From NCBI GenBank assembly GCA_016748015.1, contig JAAOMT010000678.1, positions 476,389-540,388 of the forward strand: a stretch of 64,000 nucleotides of DNA, written 5' to 3'. This document shows, piece by piece, positions 22,986 to 35,153 of this stretch. The stretch is from Geosiphon pyriformis (Eukaryota; Glomeromycota; Glomeromycetes; Archaeosporales; Geosiphonaceae). Numbering within the stretch: position 1 is the first letter of the stretch; every line of letters begins with the position of its first letter. Under the pieces are notes generated by a model, which was given only the letters and a program-made list of their open reading frames with translations, was not told the origin of the DNA and made no database searches. Both the position numbers and the translations under genes were made by a program.

Positions 22986-25900
22986 ATTTTTACTCTTGCT
23001 CTGGAAATTTCTATGAACAAGTTGTAATATTTATAGTTCAAAAGTGTGGAAATATTGATGATTGATATTGTAAAGTTATAAATAATGGGAAACGATAGGC
23101 TATAATTCCACTCTATGGGAATAGCCTTATGTTTGATTGGCAGATGCTTAGCAGAAAGGAATGGCTGCTTTAACTAATTTGGAAATCTTCTTAAAGCTTT
23201 TTTAAATATAGACAATTAGAGAGCCCCCCAGCTCTCTCTAAAGTGATTCAAACTCATCAGTTTCCCAATATGTGATAAGGAAAAATTCGTAGTAATAAAA
23301 AGACCACGGAAACAATTATACTACCCTATATTTTACACGAGTTTTTACTTTATTAGGAATCGACATCATACATTGAAAATTATCTTGGCATTAAAATGAG
23401 GGCTGATTGGATTATTAGGGTTTGACATTTACACATGATAACGTGATAGACCTAATGTGTTCATTTGAATGAAGTTATGTGATTTCATAGAGAATGTGTA
23501 TGCTTTTCATAGTAAATAGTAAATGGGGCAACTTCCATAGTTTTTGAGGAATAACTCAAAAAACTCTGCTCAAAAGAATATAGATCAATTCGATTTGTCT
23601 AAAATGCTTGCATTCGAGTTCTTGAACAATATATTAGAAATATATACAAATTTTTTTAATTTTCATTTAGTTTTCTCTGTCTCAGCCCAATTGTAAATTT
23701 TATTTTATTCATATATATATATTTCTACGTGAGGATATGATCTTAAAATTGGTAAAATCTACCCATTTTCAATGTATTTTTTTCAATGAAAAAATTCGAA
23801 ATTTTAGTAGATTTTCATTGTGGTAAATATAAATATCAAAAATTCTAAATTGATCTTTAACAGATTATCAAATTACTGCATCCTGCATACTCATACATGA
23901 CTAAAAATTCTTGGCGCATATTCTATGATAGAATATCTTGGCATTTTCGCTTTACCTGATTGGCTTTTCACTACGATGTTAATAAAAGTTGGCTGCGCTT
24001 TAAAGAATTTGTGTCAATCTAAGTAAAAATAATTTTTAATAATGACCTTTGATATTGCCATATGAAGCTGGGCTATTTAAAACAAACAAACAAACAAACA
24101 AACAAACAAAATGAATTCTTTGGAGGATGAGATGGAAATTTTTTTTATTTTATCAAAATACTTTGTTTGTCAAAGCTGAGCCTTCAGGCAAAGCAACAAA
24201 TTAATAAATAAAGCTTCGCACAAACTGGTTTGAGCCAAGTCATGGTAATGAAAGTGTTGGTTAAATCTTGATAATTCCTTAGCCCGGCTTAGCTTATATA
24301 CTAAGTGAAATTTCTTTATCATTTTATTAATCATTATTTAATATCTAAAAACCTGTTAATTTTATCATAATCATTTATTTTAAAAGAATATTTCCAACAT
24401 CATTTCTTTTGATAATTTTTACAGTTTCATCTATTGTCTTATTATTTTAAGGTATAAATATTAATCGATGGAAAACCATTGTTGCTTTGATAGAGGAATT
24501 GGTAATAGTGTTTTCGATTTTAAAGCAAAAAATTTTATTGACTTTACTGTGTGTCAATATATTTTGAGAATTAAAAAAAAAAAAAAAGAAAAGTTAATGA
24601 TATAAGATAACGATGAGAAGGTAAGATCAATTAAATTAAGAGCTGTCTCCAGCTTTTTTAAGCTAGATTTAAGCCATTCGAGCTCATCTTGACAGAAAGG
24701 TTCAAAGGGGGCAGAGCATTACAAACATTGACCGATTAATGAACCTAATTCCTAATTATTGAGAATTATTTTGAACTTCCTTGCCAAATAAAACCTCAAA
24801 TCATATGGATTATTGTGGCTAGATGTGAATCAAGTAAATCAAGCAACAAATATGTGTTAATCAAATCAGATATTTGGTTTTAGTTTACGATTACAAAAAT
24901 CATATTATTTCGATTACACGGATTGATCATTTGTAAATCATCTTAGCCAATTGAATATGGTACAGCAAATATTGGAATTAGAGAATAAATATTTTAAATG
25001 AAAATATTTCTTAAATTTACTTACCATCAAAAAAAATGTTTCATAAATTTTAAATGACTGTTAATTGTATTATATAAAACTTATTATAATTATTAATATT
25101 TTACTTTAATAAAAACTTTTTGATTAAAAAAAGAAGAATCATCTTGATAAATAAATTGAAAAGTTTTTTAACTGTATATACCATTATCTTTTTAATAATT
25201 ATTATTAAATATATATTATTTTTCTTGTTTTTAATAATGTTTTATTGATAAATTTATTTAATTTTTATAAAAAATGTCTGTTTTTGATTTAAAAAATAAT
25301 AATAATAATTTGTGAATTACAAAAGACAATAATAAAGTTTTCATTTAAAATATTTTGAGAATTAATTTAATAATACAAGTTTTTGTTTTGTGTTTTACAT
25401 ATATTAAGTTAAAAATAGTAAAACTTTATATATATATATATATATATTAATTTGATAATGAAAACTGGTTAATTTTTTTTTTGTTTCAATATCTATAAAA
25501 AAATAAAAATAAAAGTTTAATTTGATTAAAATTTCAAAAATTTCCATTTTTTTTTAAGTTTGCATATATATATATATATATATATTATTATTAATGAAAT
25601 AAATCAAAAAATTATTTTATTATAAACATGCCATTTTATCGTGAAAATTATGAAAAATCCTTTTTTTCAAGTTTTAATTTTTAAAGAAAACATCAATGAA
25701 ATGTTTAATTTTTTCCAGAAAAGATCAGTTTATTTTGATTTTTATATAAATAGCTCAATAGATCGCTCAAATTGGGATACTTTACTTTATTTTTTGATTT
25801 ATAAGCATAATTATTTTAAATTCGGGAATCACTTTTAAATTTAAATATATTTTAAAAATATATAGGGTAATAGTTTTTTATTTTGAAAAAAGAATTTAAA

Positions 25901-26370
25901 AACTTCTTTTTTAATTACATAAATTTCCGATTGCATTAAAATATCATAAAAGAGGGATAATAACTAAAATTAATGATTACCAATTATTTATTGCCTGAGA
26001 CATAAATGTCAATCAATCAATCAATCAATTAATTAATTAATAAATTGATAAATTGATCAAAAAACTTAAATATTAATAGAGACAATTTTTTTAAATTACA
26101 AGCGAATTGAAACATACGTTTTAATTAGTCAAGGGTATTTGCAAATATTAAAAGGTTTAAATAGGAGTTAGATTTTTGTCATGGTCAAATAAATCTTTCA
26201 GTGAGATTAAGAGAAACGAGTTATTTTATCTGGTGAGTGTTCTTAATTCAGTTGTTTAATGAAATTATTCATATCAAATGGTCAGATTTGTCATGGTTTA
26301 AAATATAGTGAGTTAAAAATAGGGTAAAAAATTAGATTGATTAAAGAAAAATTCGATTTACGAAGCATTT
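22986..26370. other. Gene-poor stretch
   Basis: No supportable gene. 23.0-24.9 kb has moderate GC but no convincing exon chain; 25.0-26.1 kb is very AT-rich with (TA)n at 25429-25448 and 25565-25584 and (AATC)n/(AATT)n at about 26011-26042. Confidence 0.45.
24079..24111. repeat. (AAAC)n microsatellite
   Basis: About eight AAAC units without interruption. Confidence 0.9.
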
Positions 26371-26880
26371 TCAGTTGATTTCGTTGGTAATACAGAATTT
26401 TGTTGTAGGTGAGGAATTCGAAGCGATAACGAGTGTGGAAGCATTGGTAATGTTTATGAGATTATTCATCTCAAAATTTTTTACAGTTGAAAGGGATGAA
26501 TTCAGGTATGGTCGAAATTTTAATTTGATTCTGGGCTGCATATAACGGTAGTTGGGGAAGGTACTCTTATGAATGATTCGTACCTTTTCAGCAATCTCAT
26601 GGTAAAATATTTTTTGACTATCGCAAGCTGACTTCCACAAGAAACCGGCGGATTTATTTATTAGTCTCATACTTGAATATCCTTGATTCTTCGCCTCTTC
26701 ATGAACATTTGTCCTGAAAATAAAGAAGGAATTTTGTGGTCTTCCTGGTTCATCCTTAAATCTTTGGGAATTATTAGATTTTTTTATAAAAATTTCTGGG
26801 TCATTTATTTGAGGAGGAAAAATATTTGACAAATTTAATTTTTTCATTAGTTCGAGTACTTCAAAAGGAATTTGAGACAT
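26371..26880 (-). CDS. MATA-HMG-type HMG-box protein (subgroup B)
   Basis: Intronless 169 aa. I use the ATG at 26880 (MSQIPFEV); the frame extends three codons further but to a TTG. HMG box at about residues 45-105: PGRPQNSFFIFRTNVHEEAK, then MRLINKSAGFLWKSA and FYHEIAEKVRIIHK. The stretch just before it, IFPPQINDPEIF, closely matches IFPPKFNDPLLF in the gene at 29675, which has the same strand, so the two are probably tandem duplicates. A 60-residue polar C-terminal tail ends the protein; no other domain. Expected role is nuclear DNA binding. Confidence 0.87.
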   Translation of the reverse strand: MSQIPFEVLELMKKLNLSNIFPPQINDPEIFIKKSNNSQRFKDEPGRPQNSFFIFRTNVHEEAKNQGYSSMRLINKSAGFLWKSACDSQKIFYHEIAEKVRIIHKSTFPNYRYMQPRIKLKFRPYLNSSLSTVKNFEMNNLINITNASTLVIASNSSPTTKFCITNEIN

Positions 26881-27994
26881 TTGTTTCAATTTTTTTTTGA
26901 TTCAAGAAAAGGTCTAATGAATGTAGGTGATTTTTCAATTTGTGAAAAAAGATCCCAACTTTTTATTTCTTTCTTTCTTTCTAGTCACAAATGGAAAATC
27001 TAAAAACCCTAAATTAAACTTCACCAGTTTCAAACTATTTGTAAAAAAAAATTTTAAACGCGCGTTCTCCGATAAAATTTGTGCCAAGAAGGACATCCAC
27101 ATCAGGAAATATCTTTAATTTACCAAAAAAATTTTGTGAATGTATAACATGCTGCTTTCAAATCAAGAATCTAGAAAAAACGAGGTTCACAAAATTGAGG
27201 GATGCACTTTTGATGATTATTATTATTATGATGATGATTATGATGATTATGAAATTGATTTTTAAAGTTCAAGGTGATGATCAGTGACTACCTTGTAAGA
27301 CACTTGGCCGTTAAATAAATAAACAATTACTACCCTCAAAAAATGATAATCTAAACCTATTTTTTTAAATAGAAATTAGTGACCATCTTGTCTTTATGAA
27401 TGACATAAAAGAAAAAAAGGTCCCACCAAAGGATTTCGGGGAACACCAATAAAACGAATTAAAAATGGGCACTATTCATATCCCCCACTAAGATTTCTAC
27501 TATTCAAAGAATATAATCCAAATCACTTTGATATGTTAACGGGGGAGGAGTAAACTTGTTTTTTTAATTCATGTTAGATAGTATTTAGAATAAATTCGAA
27601 AATAAAAAGATATAAGGTAAAAATTTTCCCCATATAGGAAAATTTGTATGGAGGTTGGGTGTGAGAGTATTAAAAATTTTTTTTAAAAGTTAATGGAGAT
27701 AAAAAGAGGTATATTATACCGAACTAGTGGCCAGATCTCTTCCACGGGATTAATTTGTTCATGATCAGAGATTTTCTTACCTTGATTTGTATTAAATGAT
27801 CGCAAAAATGCGTAACTTAAATTTTTCATACTTTAATGATGGTCACACGGCGTGTGTTGCGGAACCCACATTTTTTAAAAGTAGTAAAACATGTTACAAA
27901 TAATAAAATTTTACAGCGTGGAATAATGGAATCTTAATTTATAAGTTTAGAGAAAAATTTCCTCAAATATTTTATATATATATAAATATCTCAC
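26881..27994. other. Intergenic with possible minus-strand exons
   Basis: On the minus strand, coding-like blocks lie at about 27830-27680 (SYAFLRSFNTNQ, then ISDHEQINPVEEIWPLVR) and 27555-27505 (TPPPLTYQSDLDYIL before a stop, following a tatctaac branch point and caag acceptor). They may be exons 2 and 3 of the gene that begins at 28081, but the phases did not join in a way I could settle. Confidence 0.28.
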
Positions 27995-28081
27995 CCGACA
28001 ATCGTAGGCGGCATATCCTTCGGAGCCTTTTATAATTTCGACAAATGTTTTTGTGATTCCCACTTCACCTTTTGCTTGCAT
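27995..28081 (-). CDS. Candidate first exon of a small gene, unknown function
   Basis: Starting with an ATG at 28081, 29 codons read MQAKGEVGITKTFVEIIKG then SEGYAAYDCR, ending at a good donor CGG|GTGAGA. Composition is strongly protein-like and richer in GC than its surroundings, which drop to TATATA immediately in the putative intron. The exon lies right beside a poly-T tract and assembly gap, so upstream sequence may be missing. I recognise no family. Partial model only: downstream exons are suspected at 27.5-27.84 kb. Confidence 0.33.
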
Positions 28082-28178
28082 TACTTTTTTTTTTTTTTCT
28101 TTGTTATTAAAACATTTAGTTCTAGTTTGCTATAAAAATCGATTTTTAAAAGTTCTGATTAATTAACCAGACGGAAAA

Positions 28179-28180
<2 letters not shown>

Positions 28181-28260
<80 letters not shown>

Positions 28261-28315
28261 NNNNNNNNNNNNNNNNNNNNATTAAATAATTTGGGTTTTC
28301 AAATTATTTGATATT

Positions 28316-28362
<47 letters not shown>
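28181..28362. repeat. Poly-T tracts around an assembly gap
   Basis: T80 at 28181-28260, 20 N at 28261-28280, 38 bases of AT-rich sequence, then about 45 T. The tract lengths and the gap are probably an assembly artefact of a long homopolymer. Confidence 0.9.
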
Positions 28363-28363
<1 letters not shown>

Positions 28364-29674
28364 TAAAAATCATTCCCGTGAAAACAACTACCAAGTGAAT
28401 CTCTGTCAGTCTGAACTAAACCTATGCATATACTTTTAATTGCCAAGTAACCTTGAATTAACAATTATTATAAGGTTTTTTAATTATTTTTAGGTTAATT
28501 ATCTTTTTCGGAATTAAATTAAAAAATAATTTTATAAAATTTATAAATTCTAAAGCCAACAAATAAAAATAATATTTTTATTATTTTTATTATTTTTATT
28601 ATTTTTATTATTTTTATTATTTTTTTCGAAATTTAAGAGATTAATTTTTACGGTTAACTTAAATTTATTAATACTTTTTCACAATGAACTCTACATTTTT
28701 TATTTTATTTTATTTTATTTTATTTTTAAAAAAAAATTTTACTCAGAAAATAAATAAATATTGATTTGAATGATTATCCGGGAATTTAAAGAAGGGACAA
28801 AGAATGAAACTAATAAATAATAGATGTGATTGACACAATGAGAATAAATATTTTTTTTAAAACACAATACGTTTCATTATAATCAAATATAAAAAAAAAA
28901 TGATTAGATTAAATTATTCAATTGGATATATATATATATATATATAAATGTGTTTGAAGTTATTCAAAAAATATTCTAATCGGCAAATAAAAATTACTAT
29001 TTAAGTTAAATAAATATTAAGGTACTGAAAAGATAAAAGAAAAAATACAATTTATTGGCTCTGAAACAAAACAATGTAAAAATTTTGTTTCAAAATGAAT
29101 TTAGAGAATTTTTAAAAGAATAAAATTTTTAATTACTAAACTAAAACTTTAATCCTTTAAAGAGCGATTATTTTTGTTTCTCAAAATTATAGATTTCTTA
29201 GCTTTACTAATTAGAATTATTTTCTCTTTCACAAATTAACGAAAAATTTTTTTTCGTTTTTTTTCTAATTCATAAATGTTAATTAGAAAAAGGAAAATTT
29301 TGTAAAAATTAACTAGTCTCAACAAATAAAATGGTTTTCAAGAGAAAATTAAAGATAAATCTAATCTTTCAAAAGTCTAAATTGAACGAGAAATAGGCCA
29401 TTATTCAGAAATTAATGTGAGAAAAGTCCAAAATGAAAATATTTAATGTGAGAAAGGATTAAATGAGACTAGCAAAGATTCTATTTTTCAAAAATATTTT
29501 TACTGAATGCTTTGTAGAATACAGATTCTAATTCTTTTAAAAGTTTTGATCTTTGAACATGCTATCTTCTCTTTCGCTCAAGTAAAATGTATTTTGTTCG
29601 TTTAAATCGGTTAAACTGTCAATTGGAAGTATTTGAGATTGATTTGAAGCTTGTCCAAGAACTTTTGTTCTCAT
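28363..29674. other. AT-rich flank with minisatellite-like tracts
   Basis: No gene. Contains TTTTTATTA-type tandem units at about 28569-28625, (TTTTA)n at 28699-28725 and (TA)n at 28926-28946. Confidence 0.5.
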
Positions 29675-30040
29675 TTAATAAGGTTGATATTCATGGAGAT
29701 GACTTTCTAAAGAACTCTCTACCACAGATCTGTAAGGAAACAGTTGTTTCACTTGCTCTGCAAGGGTGAAATACATTTCTCTTTCCTCATCACTGGCATT
29801 ATTCCAGATAATTCCAGCTGCTTTACTTAAAATTCTCATGTTTGAAAAACCATAATTTTTTGCTTCTTCGCATAAATTGTATCTAAAAATGATGAATGCG
29901 TTTGGAGGTTTCTTGGGTTGACGGTTACTTCTCTGTTGTCTACGAGATCTTAGGAAGAGCAAAGGGTCATTGAATTTTGGAGGAAAAATTCCTTGAAAAT
30001 TTATTGATATAATATTCAAGATATAATTCAATTGATCCAT
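29675..30040 (-). CDS. MATA-HMG-type HMG-box protein, short (subgroup B)
   Basis: Intronless 121 aa, ATG at 30040, TAA at 29675. It is little more than a box: PKKPPNAFIIFRYNLCEEAK opens it (residues 42-61), then MRILSKAAGIIWNNASDEER and MYFTLAEQVKQL. This is the most canonical MATA-HMG box in the window. IFPPKFNDPLLF precedes it. An Arg-rich linker (RSRRQQRSNRQPKK) between the two may help DNA contact or nuclear import. Probable tandem duplicate of the gene at 26371, from which it differs in lacking the C-terminal tail. Function beyond nuclear DNA binding is unknown. Confidence 0.87.
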   Translation of the reverse strand: MDQLNYILNIISINFQGIFPPKFNDPLLFLRSRRQQRSNRQPKKPPNAFIIFRYNLCEEAKNYGFSNMRILSKAAGIIWNNASDEEREMYFTLAEQVKQLFPYRSVVESSLESHLHEYQPY

Positions 30041-32302
30041 CTGACTTTCCTTTTTTCCAATTTTCCAATTTTTTTTTTTTTGGTAACAACAAAGCTGTAT
30101 TTATATTATTTTTTTTGGTAGTTATAATTTTATGAAAAAATTTTAATTCCTTATTAAATTCAAAATTTCATAGAGATTTTTTAAATGGAACTATGAATTT
30201 AAAAAACCGTCATATCAATGTAAACATTAGTCATTGTGCACATCTTTTTCAAAGACTAACAAACATAAACACTGTAAAGATTTGAAACGAAACTGAGTTC
30301 TATATACTTTTCCCGAAATAATACTTTTGATAAGAGACATATTTGTTAAAAACAGTATCACAAGCAATTTTATAAATTGAAAACTTTTTTAAAATCTTTG
30401 TCCATTTTATAAATTAACGCCACATGATGATACCTGCATTTCATCTTTTTCGGATCTTCCTATAATGGTAAATTAAATGTTGATCTTTAAGGAAATATAT
30501 GAAAAAACTTTGTTATACCTTATCATAGAAAGTTCTTCATCCCGATATATGAATATCAGGTATTTTTAATGAACCTATTAATAAATTGGTTTGAATTTTT
30601 AATATAAAAACCGTTTCCTTTAGCCAGGATCGATCGCGATCCAAGAATATATATTGAATTAAATTTAATTTTAAAATATTGTCCAGTTTTTTATTTTTTT
30701 ATTTTTTTCTTATTAATACTTTAACAAAGTAAGATCCTTCCACTACCTACGTACGCAAAACACAGATTTTCTACAATAGGCCTGGATTATACGCTTTCTG
30801 TACGTGATCAGCTACCCGGACTTACATCAAGACACCACTAAGCATTATACAATAACCTCTCAGACCCATACAAAACGCGTGGAACGCGATTCCACACTAC
30901 TGAAATATTAGAAAAAAATTTAGGAACTGAAAAAAAACCCAAGATAGCTCAGGTACCAAAAAATTTAACCAGTTTTTATTTATGTAAAAAGATTTCCAAA
31001 ATATTTATATAGGTATTTATGTCTAAAATCTATTTTGAAAAATTAAGAATTTAAGCAATTTTAATTATTTTTTAAATTAATATAAAATTATTTTCTTAAA
31101 ATTCATCTATCATCTTAATCTTTAAACTATTTTAAACTATTTTAAACTATTATTAGAAGAGAACTTGATAATATTTTAAGGTATTACAATTTCCATTTTT
31201 AAAACAATCAAAAATTACACAAAAAATACTATCTAGGAAACAATCAAAATAATTTTGGATGTTTAAAGTTAGATAAGATGATAAAAACTCGAATCTTTTA
31301 TTCGGATTCAAATCTAAAAATAAAAACATCTCAAAGTAAATTGTAACAGATTTATAATATTCAAATATTTGTTTTTTTAAATGGCCCAATCTATTGATTG
31401 TACCCATTTACACATTAAAAAAAAAAAAAAAGGTAACGATTGTTACTCGTAATTTTTATAATGCTGATCCTGATTATTGTTAACAAAGAAAAATTCTGAA
31501 ATAATCCGTTTTTAGAGACCCCACAAAATATCTTCATTTTAACTTTTCCTAATTTGGGTTCTTTTAAATTTAATTAAGATTTTTTGGTACGATATCAAAA
31601 ATACTTTTTAAAGATAAAAAAACAATACTACGATAATACTTGAACTGCGACTTGGGATTATCTTTTATAAGAAAAACTTGAAAGAGTAAATCATCAAAAT
31701 CTTTGATTTATTAAATAGTTCCAGCCTTTAATTTTAACTTTGAAACAACCATATTTATTATTATGACTTTAATCTTATCTCTGTTCTGGAAAAAACTAAA
31801 TCGATCGTACGACTACTTCTTTAAAACTCATATTTACCTTAGTGAATAAATGTATCTTTTAGAAATGCTGGTACTTGCAAAAATATTCCTGAAAGATAGT
31901 GGTTTTACAGCAACCCATGAAAAATTATATTTTTTCTTAACAAAATTCTAAAAATATTCTTGTATTTCTATTAATTAATTACCCAAAGCAGAATTTTTTT
32001 CTTCTTTAAAATTAAATTAAAATGTAAAATGAAGCCAGACTTGATTAACTAATAATCCAAATATGAGTTTTGTAACTAGTGATTATAAAATTGGAAGAAT
32101 TTGTTATTAAATTAGAAAAAAATAAATCCCAATTTGAAAAATTATTTTAAAAATGAAACCAATATATATTAAAGTTTATATATTATTTTAATATAAATAA
32201 TTGTTTAGTTTGTTAATAATTAGTTACATGTAATTGTATATAATTATTAGTCAATTGATATCCATTAAAAATACATTGTTTACAATTTTATTATTATTAT
32301 TG

Positions 32303-32342
<40 letters not shown>

Positions 32343-33448
32343 ATGTCATAATAGAAAGTTTGGGAAAATAAAGATAAAAATAAATAAATATCTTATGTTA
32401 TTAATTATTATATAAAACTTGACTTGATTTTTCTTAATATTTATATATATATATATATAAGATAATTCAAGAAATTAGTAATATTTTGAATGACCCATTT
32501 AAAATCAAATCAAAAACATTTAAATCATTTTAAAAACAAAATATTTATGTCCCAAATCAATTTCAAAATATAATTTATTCTTGACGAAAATCTGTTGTTT
32601 ATTGAAATCTAATTCTAAAACAGTGTTATATAAATGATTTAAAGATATATAACCATCAATTTTTACTTGGTTTATGAAATAAATTTTTACTGAAAATTTT
32701 AATATTTATTCTTTAGGCTCAAAAAAAGGTATTTTGAATTTCATCATAGATAATGTGATATGAATATAATTATTTGAATAAAAAAATTTAAATTTTGATT
32801 AGTTCAATAAAAAATGAATTAATAAAGAATATTATGAATTAATATAAATTTTAATAGCTTTTAAATATTTTTCATCCCCATTTTAAATAAAAACTTAAAG
32901 TAAATTATCCATTTATTTTATAAAAACCCGAAAATTAATATTTACCAATGTATGTACTTTATTATTTTGTTTGAAGATTACAAAACTTTTTGTGCAAAAT
33001 TTTTGTTAACTAATCTTAAATTTTAATATCTTACTTATATGACTAGTAAAAAAGGCTGTCTCTTGAAACATTATAATATTTTTCTTTTAAATTCATTTTA
33101 TAAATGTTTAATAAGAATTAAAATCAATAAATCAGACAAAACTAATCAACAAATATTATTTTTTTTTAAAAGCCAAAACTTTTATCTTTTTTTTTCATAT
33201 AAACAAATACATTATTATTTTGAAACAAATAAATTTTGGTCATTAAAAGTTATTTTAATTCACGGTAATAGATAATTTTCCAAAATTTTAATATATAATT
33301 TTAATGATTTATTCTTTTTTCCTGTTATTGTTAAAGAATCAAAATCTTTTCTTGAAAAGCATTTTTATATTATTGTTTTATATTAAACTTTTTTATTTTC
33401 TGATTGACCATCTCTTACACATTTAGCATTTAGGATCAATCATATTGA
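30041..33448. other. Gene-poor stretch
   Basis: No intact gene; includes one coding relic (30776-31012), a three-copy tandem of an ACTATTTTAA-type unit near 31120-31151, and (ATT)n at about 32289-32340. Confidence 0.45.
30776..31012 (+). pseudogene. Unidentified coding relic
   Basis: One frame reads GLDYTLSVRDQLPGLTSRHH, a TAA at 30839, then ALYNNLSDPYKTRGTRFHTT and EILEKNLGTEKKPKIAQVP, ending TAG at 31010. The composition is protein-like, GC is raised over the first 150 bases, and a single in-frame stop interrupts it. I do not recognise the family. There is no ATG or clear start, so it may be an exon or transposon fragment. Confidence 0.35.
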
Positions 33449-33521
33449 TTTTGCTGTTGAATGCAATAGCAAAAGAGAAAAAAATCTAATTTTTCTTATT
33501 GAATGCAATAGCATAAGAAAA
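33449..33521. other. Pair of hairpins sharing one loop sequence
   Basis: Two inverted repeats 20 bases apart. Hairpin 1 (33449-33474) has arms TTTTGCTGTTG and CAATAGCAAAA around loop AATG, 11 pairs with one G.T. Hairpin 2 (33491-33521) has outer arms TTTTCTTAT and ATAAGAAAA around the same inner string TGAATGCAATAGC. The inner string is duplicated while the outer arms differ yet both pair. Could be a decayed duplication, a terminator-like structure or an RNA fold. Confidence 0.45.
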
Positions 33522-33895
33522 TCTGTAAATTACATTGAATTATGATTTTCAAGAGGAATATTTACAAAATTTTAACATAGAGCGTTGAAGTCTTATTTGT
33601 TTTGGGATTCAATTTTTTTGTATGTGACGTAATTAGAGCTAAACTTTTTCCGTTTTAATATAAAAATATGACGTCAGGTTTTATTACATTATAAAGTTTC
33701 ACACACAGAAAAGGGAATGGTCGTCCAACATCAGTCGAGAACCAATCCTTCCACACTCAAAAGGATTTCCCAAAAAAGGAGTAATTTTTTGCTTTTTAAA
33801 TAAAAAGGATTGGTTATTATGTTTAGTATTGTCGTTGTGGAATTATAATGAATTTATAACTACAATTTTTTTTTCAAACCCCCAAAGAGTGTTGT

Positions 33896-34209
33896 ATGGA
33901 AGATGTTGATATGTCTGGTGATTCAGAGTGTTCAATTAGCCTGAATGATGTAAGATTTTCTAACTTGATGTCTCTTTGGGAACATGAATCTGTTGGTATT
34001 AAAACTGATCCTTTAAAGACGGCCGAATAGCTGGTTGAATTGGTTTCTTGTAGTATTACTTTGTTTGATGTTATTCCAAAGATGTCATCTCTGGATAAGT
34101 TTTCTTTTAGTGCATCAATGTAATATAGCCTGAACTGGCTCGAGTAACTGGTTACATGTAGAAAGCGCGTGAATCACATTTAGCCCTGGGACACTTAGTT
34201 TGTTCCTAA
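33896..34209 (+). pseudogene. Unidentified coding relic with stop and frameshift
   Basis: An ATG opens a frame MEDVDMSGDSECSISLNDV, then LMSLWEHESVGIKTDPLKTA, a TAG at 34025, then LVELVSCSITLFDVIPKM to a stop at 34121. The reading continues in a shifted frame from 34129: PELARVTGYM, a TAG, KARESHLALGHLVCS, ending at 34209. Both stops are one transition from a Gln codon. A further coding-like piece (GNGRPTSVENQ) sits upstream near 33715-33780. The acidic Asp/Ser-rich start followed by helical stretches suggests a real former protein, possibly the N-terminus of a retroelement ORF1, but I cannot identify it. Confidence 0.42.
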
Positions 34210-35093
34210 TTTCTAGATAGTAATTGGGCCATACTCGTGTTTAAAATAGTTATACATTCTTTAATTCTTTTTAGCATCCACGCTAGACATTTTACTTAAA
34301 TGGTAGATTTTCCATTTTCATAATGTCCCACATTCTAATGAAAAATTACTCTAACCCATTCCCATCCACAATGCCGAACATTCTAATGAAAAATTACTCT
34401 AACCCGTTCCATTCACAATGTCAAACATTCCTAAAAATTGTAACCAATACATTTGATAGGATAGTGTACCAATGAATTCCCTTCCTTTTCAAAAAAAAAT
34501 CTAAATGTTATCGAATTCATTTTCAGATTAATAAAAAGTTTTTTAAATCCAAATTTTGAATCCAAACTTTTGATTTCATACACGTTTATACTTTATAAAA
34601 TTTAAGGGACCGAAAAACAGTAGAATCGTATTCTTACACTTACTTTTATTATTTTAGTCATGTTTAAAAGATATTAAGTTCATTTAATTTTGATTTTGAG
34701 CTTTGAATTTGAGCTTTAACTTTAAAAGTGTTTTACTGCATGTTTTTTAAAAATATATTTAACAAAATATTTGATTACTGAATGCAAAAAAAACCTAGTC
34801 ATTATAAGTTTATGAATAATTTTTATAATCAAATTGTATGAAATCCATTTTCTGGATTTAACAAAGGTTTTACTTGGGAGGAATTTTCTTGTTTTTCATC
34901 AGAGCCATGTTAACAGCTTTTCAATAAATTTAAGATTCAAAAACAGTTATTTAATACTATTTTTTCAAATTTTCAAAATAAGATACCATAATATATTCAT
35001 TTGATGTTCATAATTATTTCTCGAATTTATTTTTTTAATTTCAATTCCAAATGAACAAATTTAAAGTTTATTAGATATATATTCTATTGAATG

Positions 35094-35153
<60 letters not shown>

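Noticed and set aside
25641-25838. 65-codon plus-strand frame near (TA)n
   Set aside because: Low-complexity composition (F, I, N, K) and no support.
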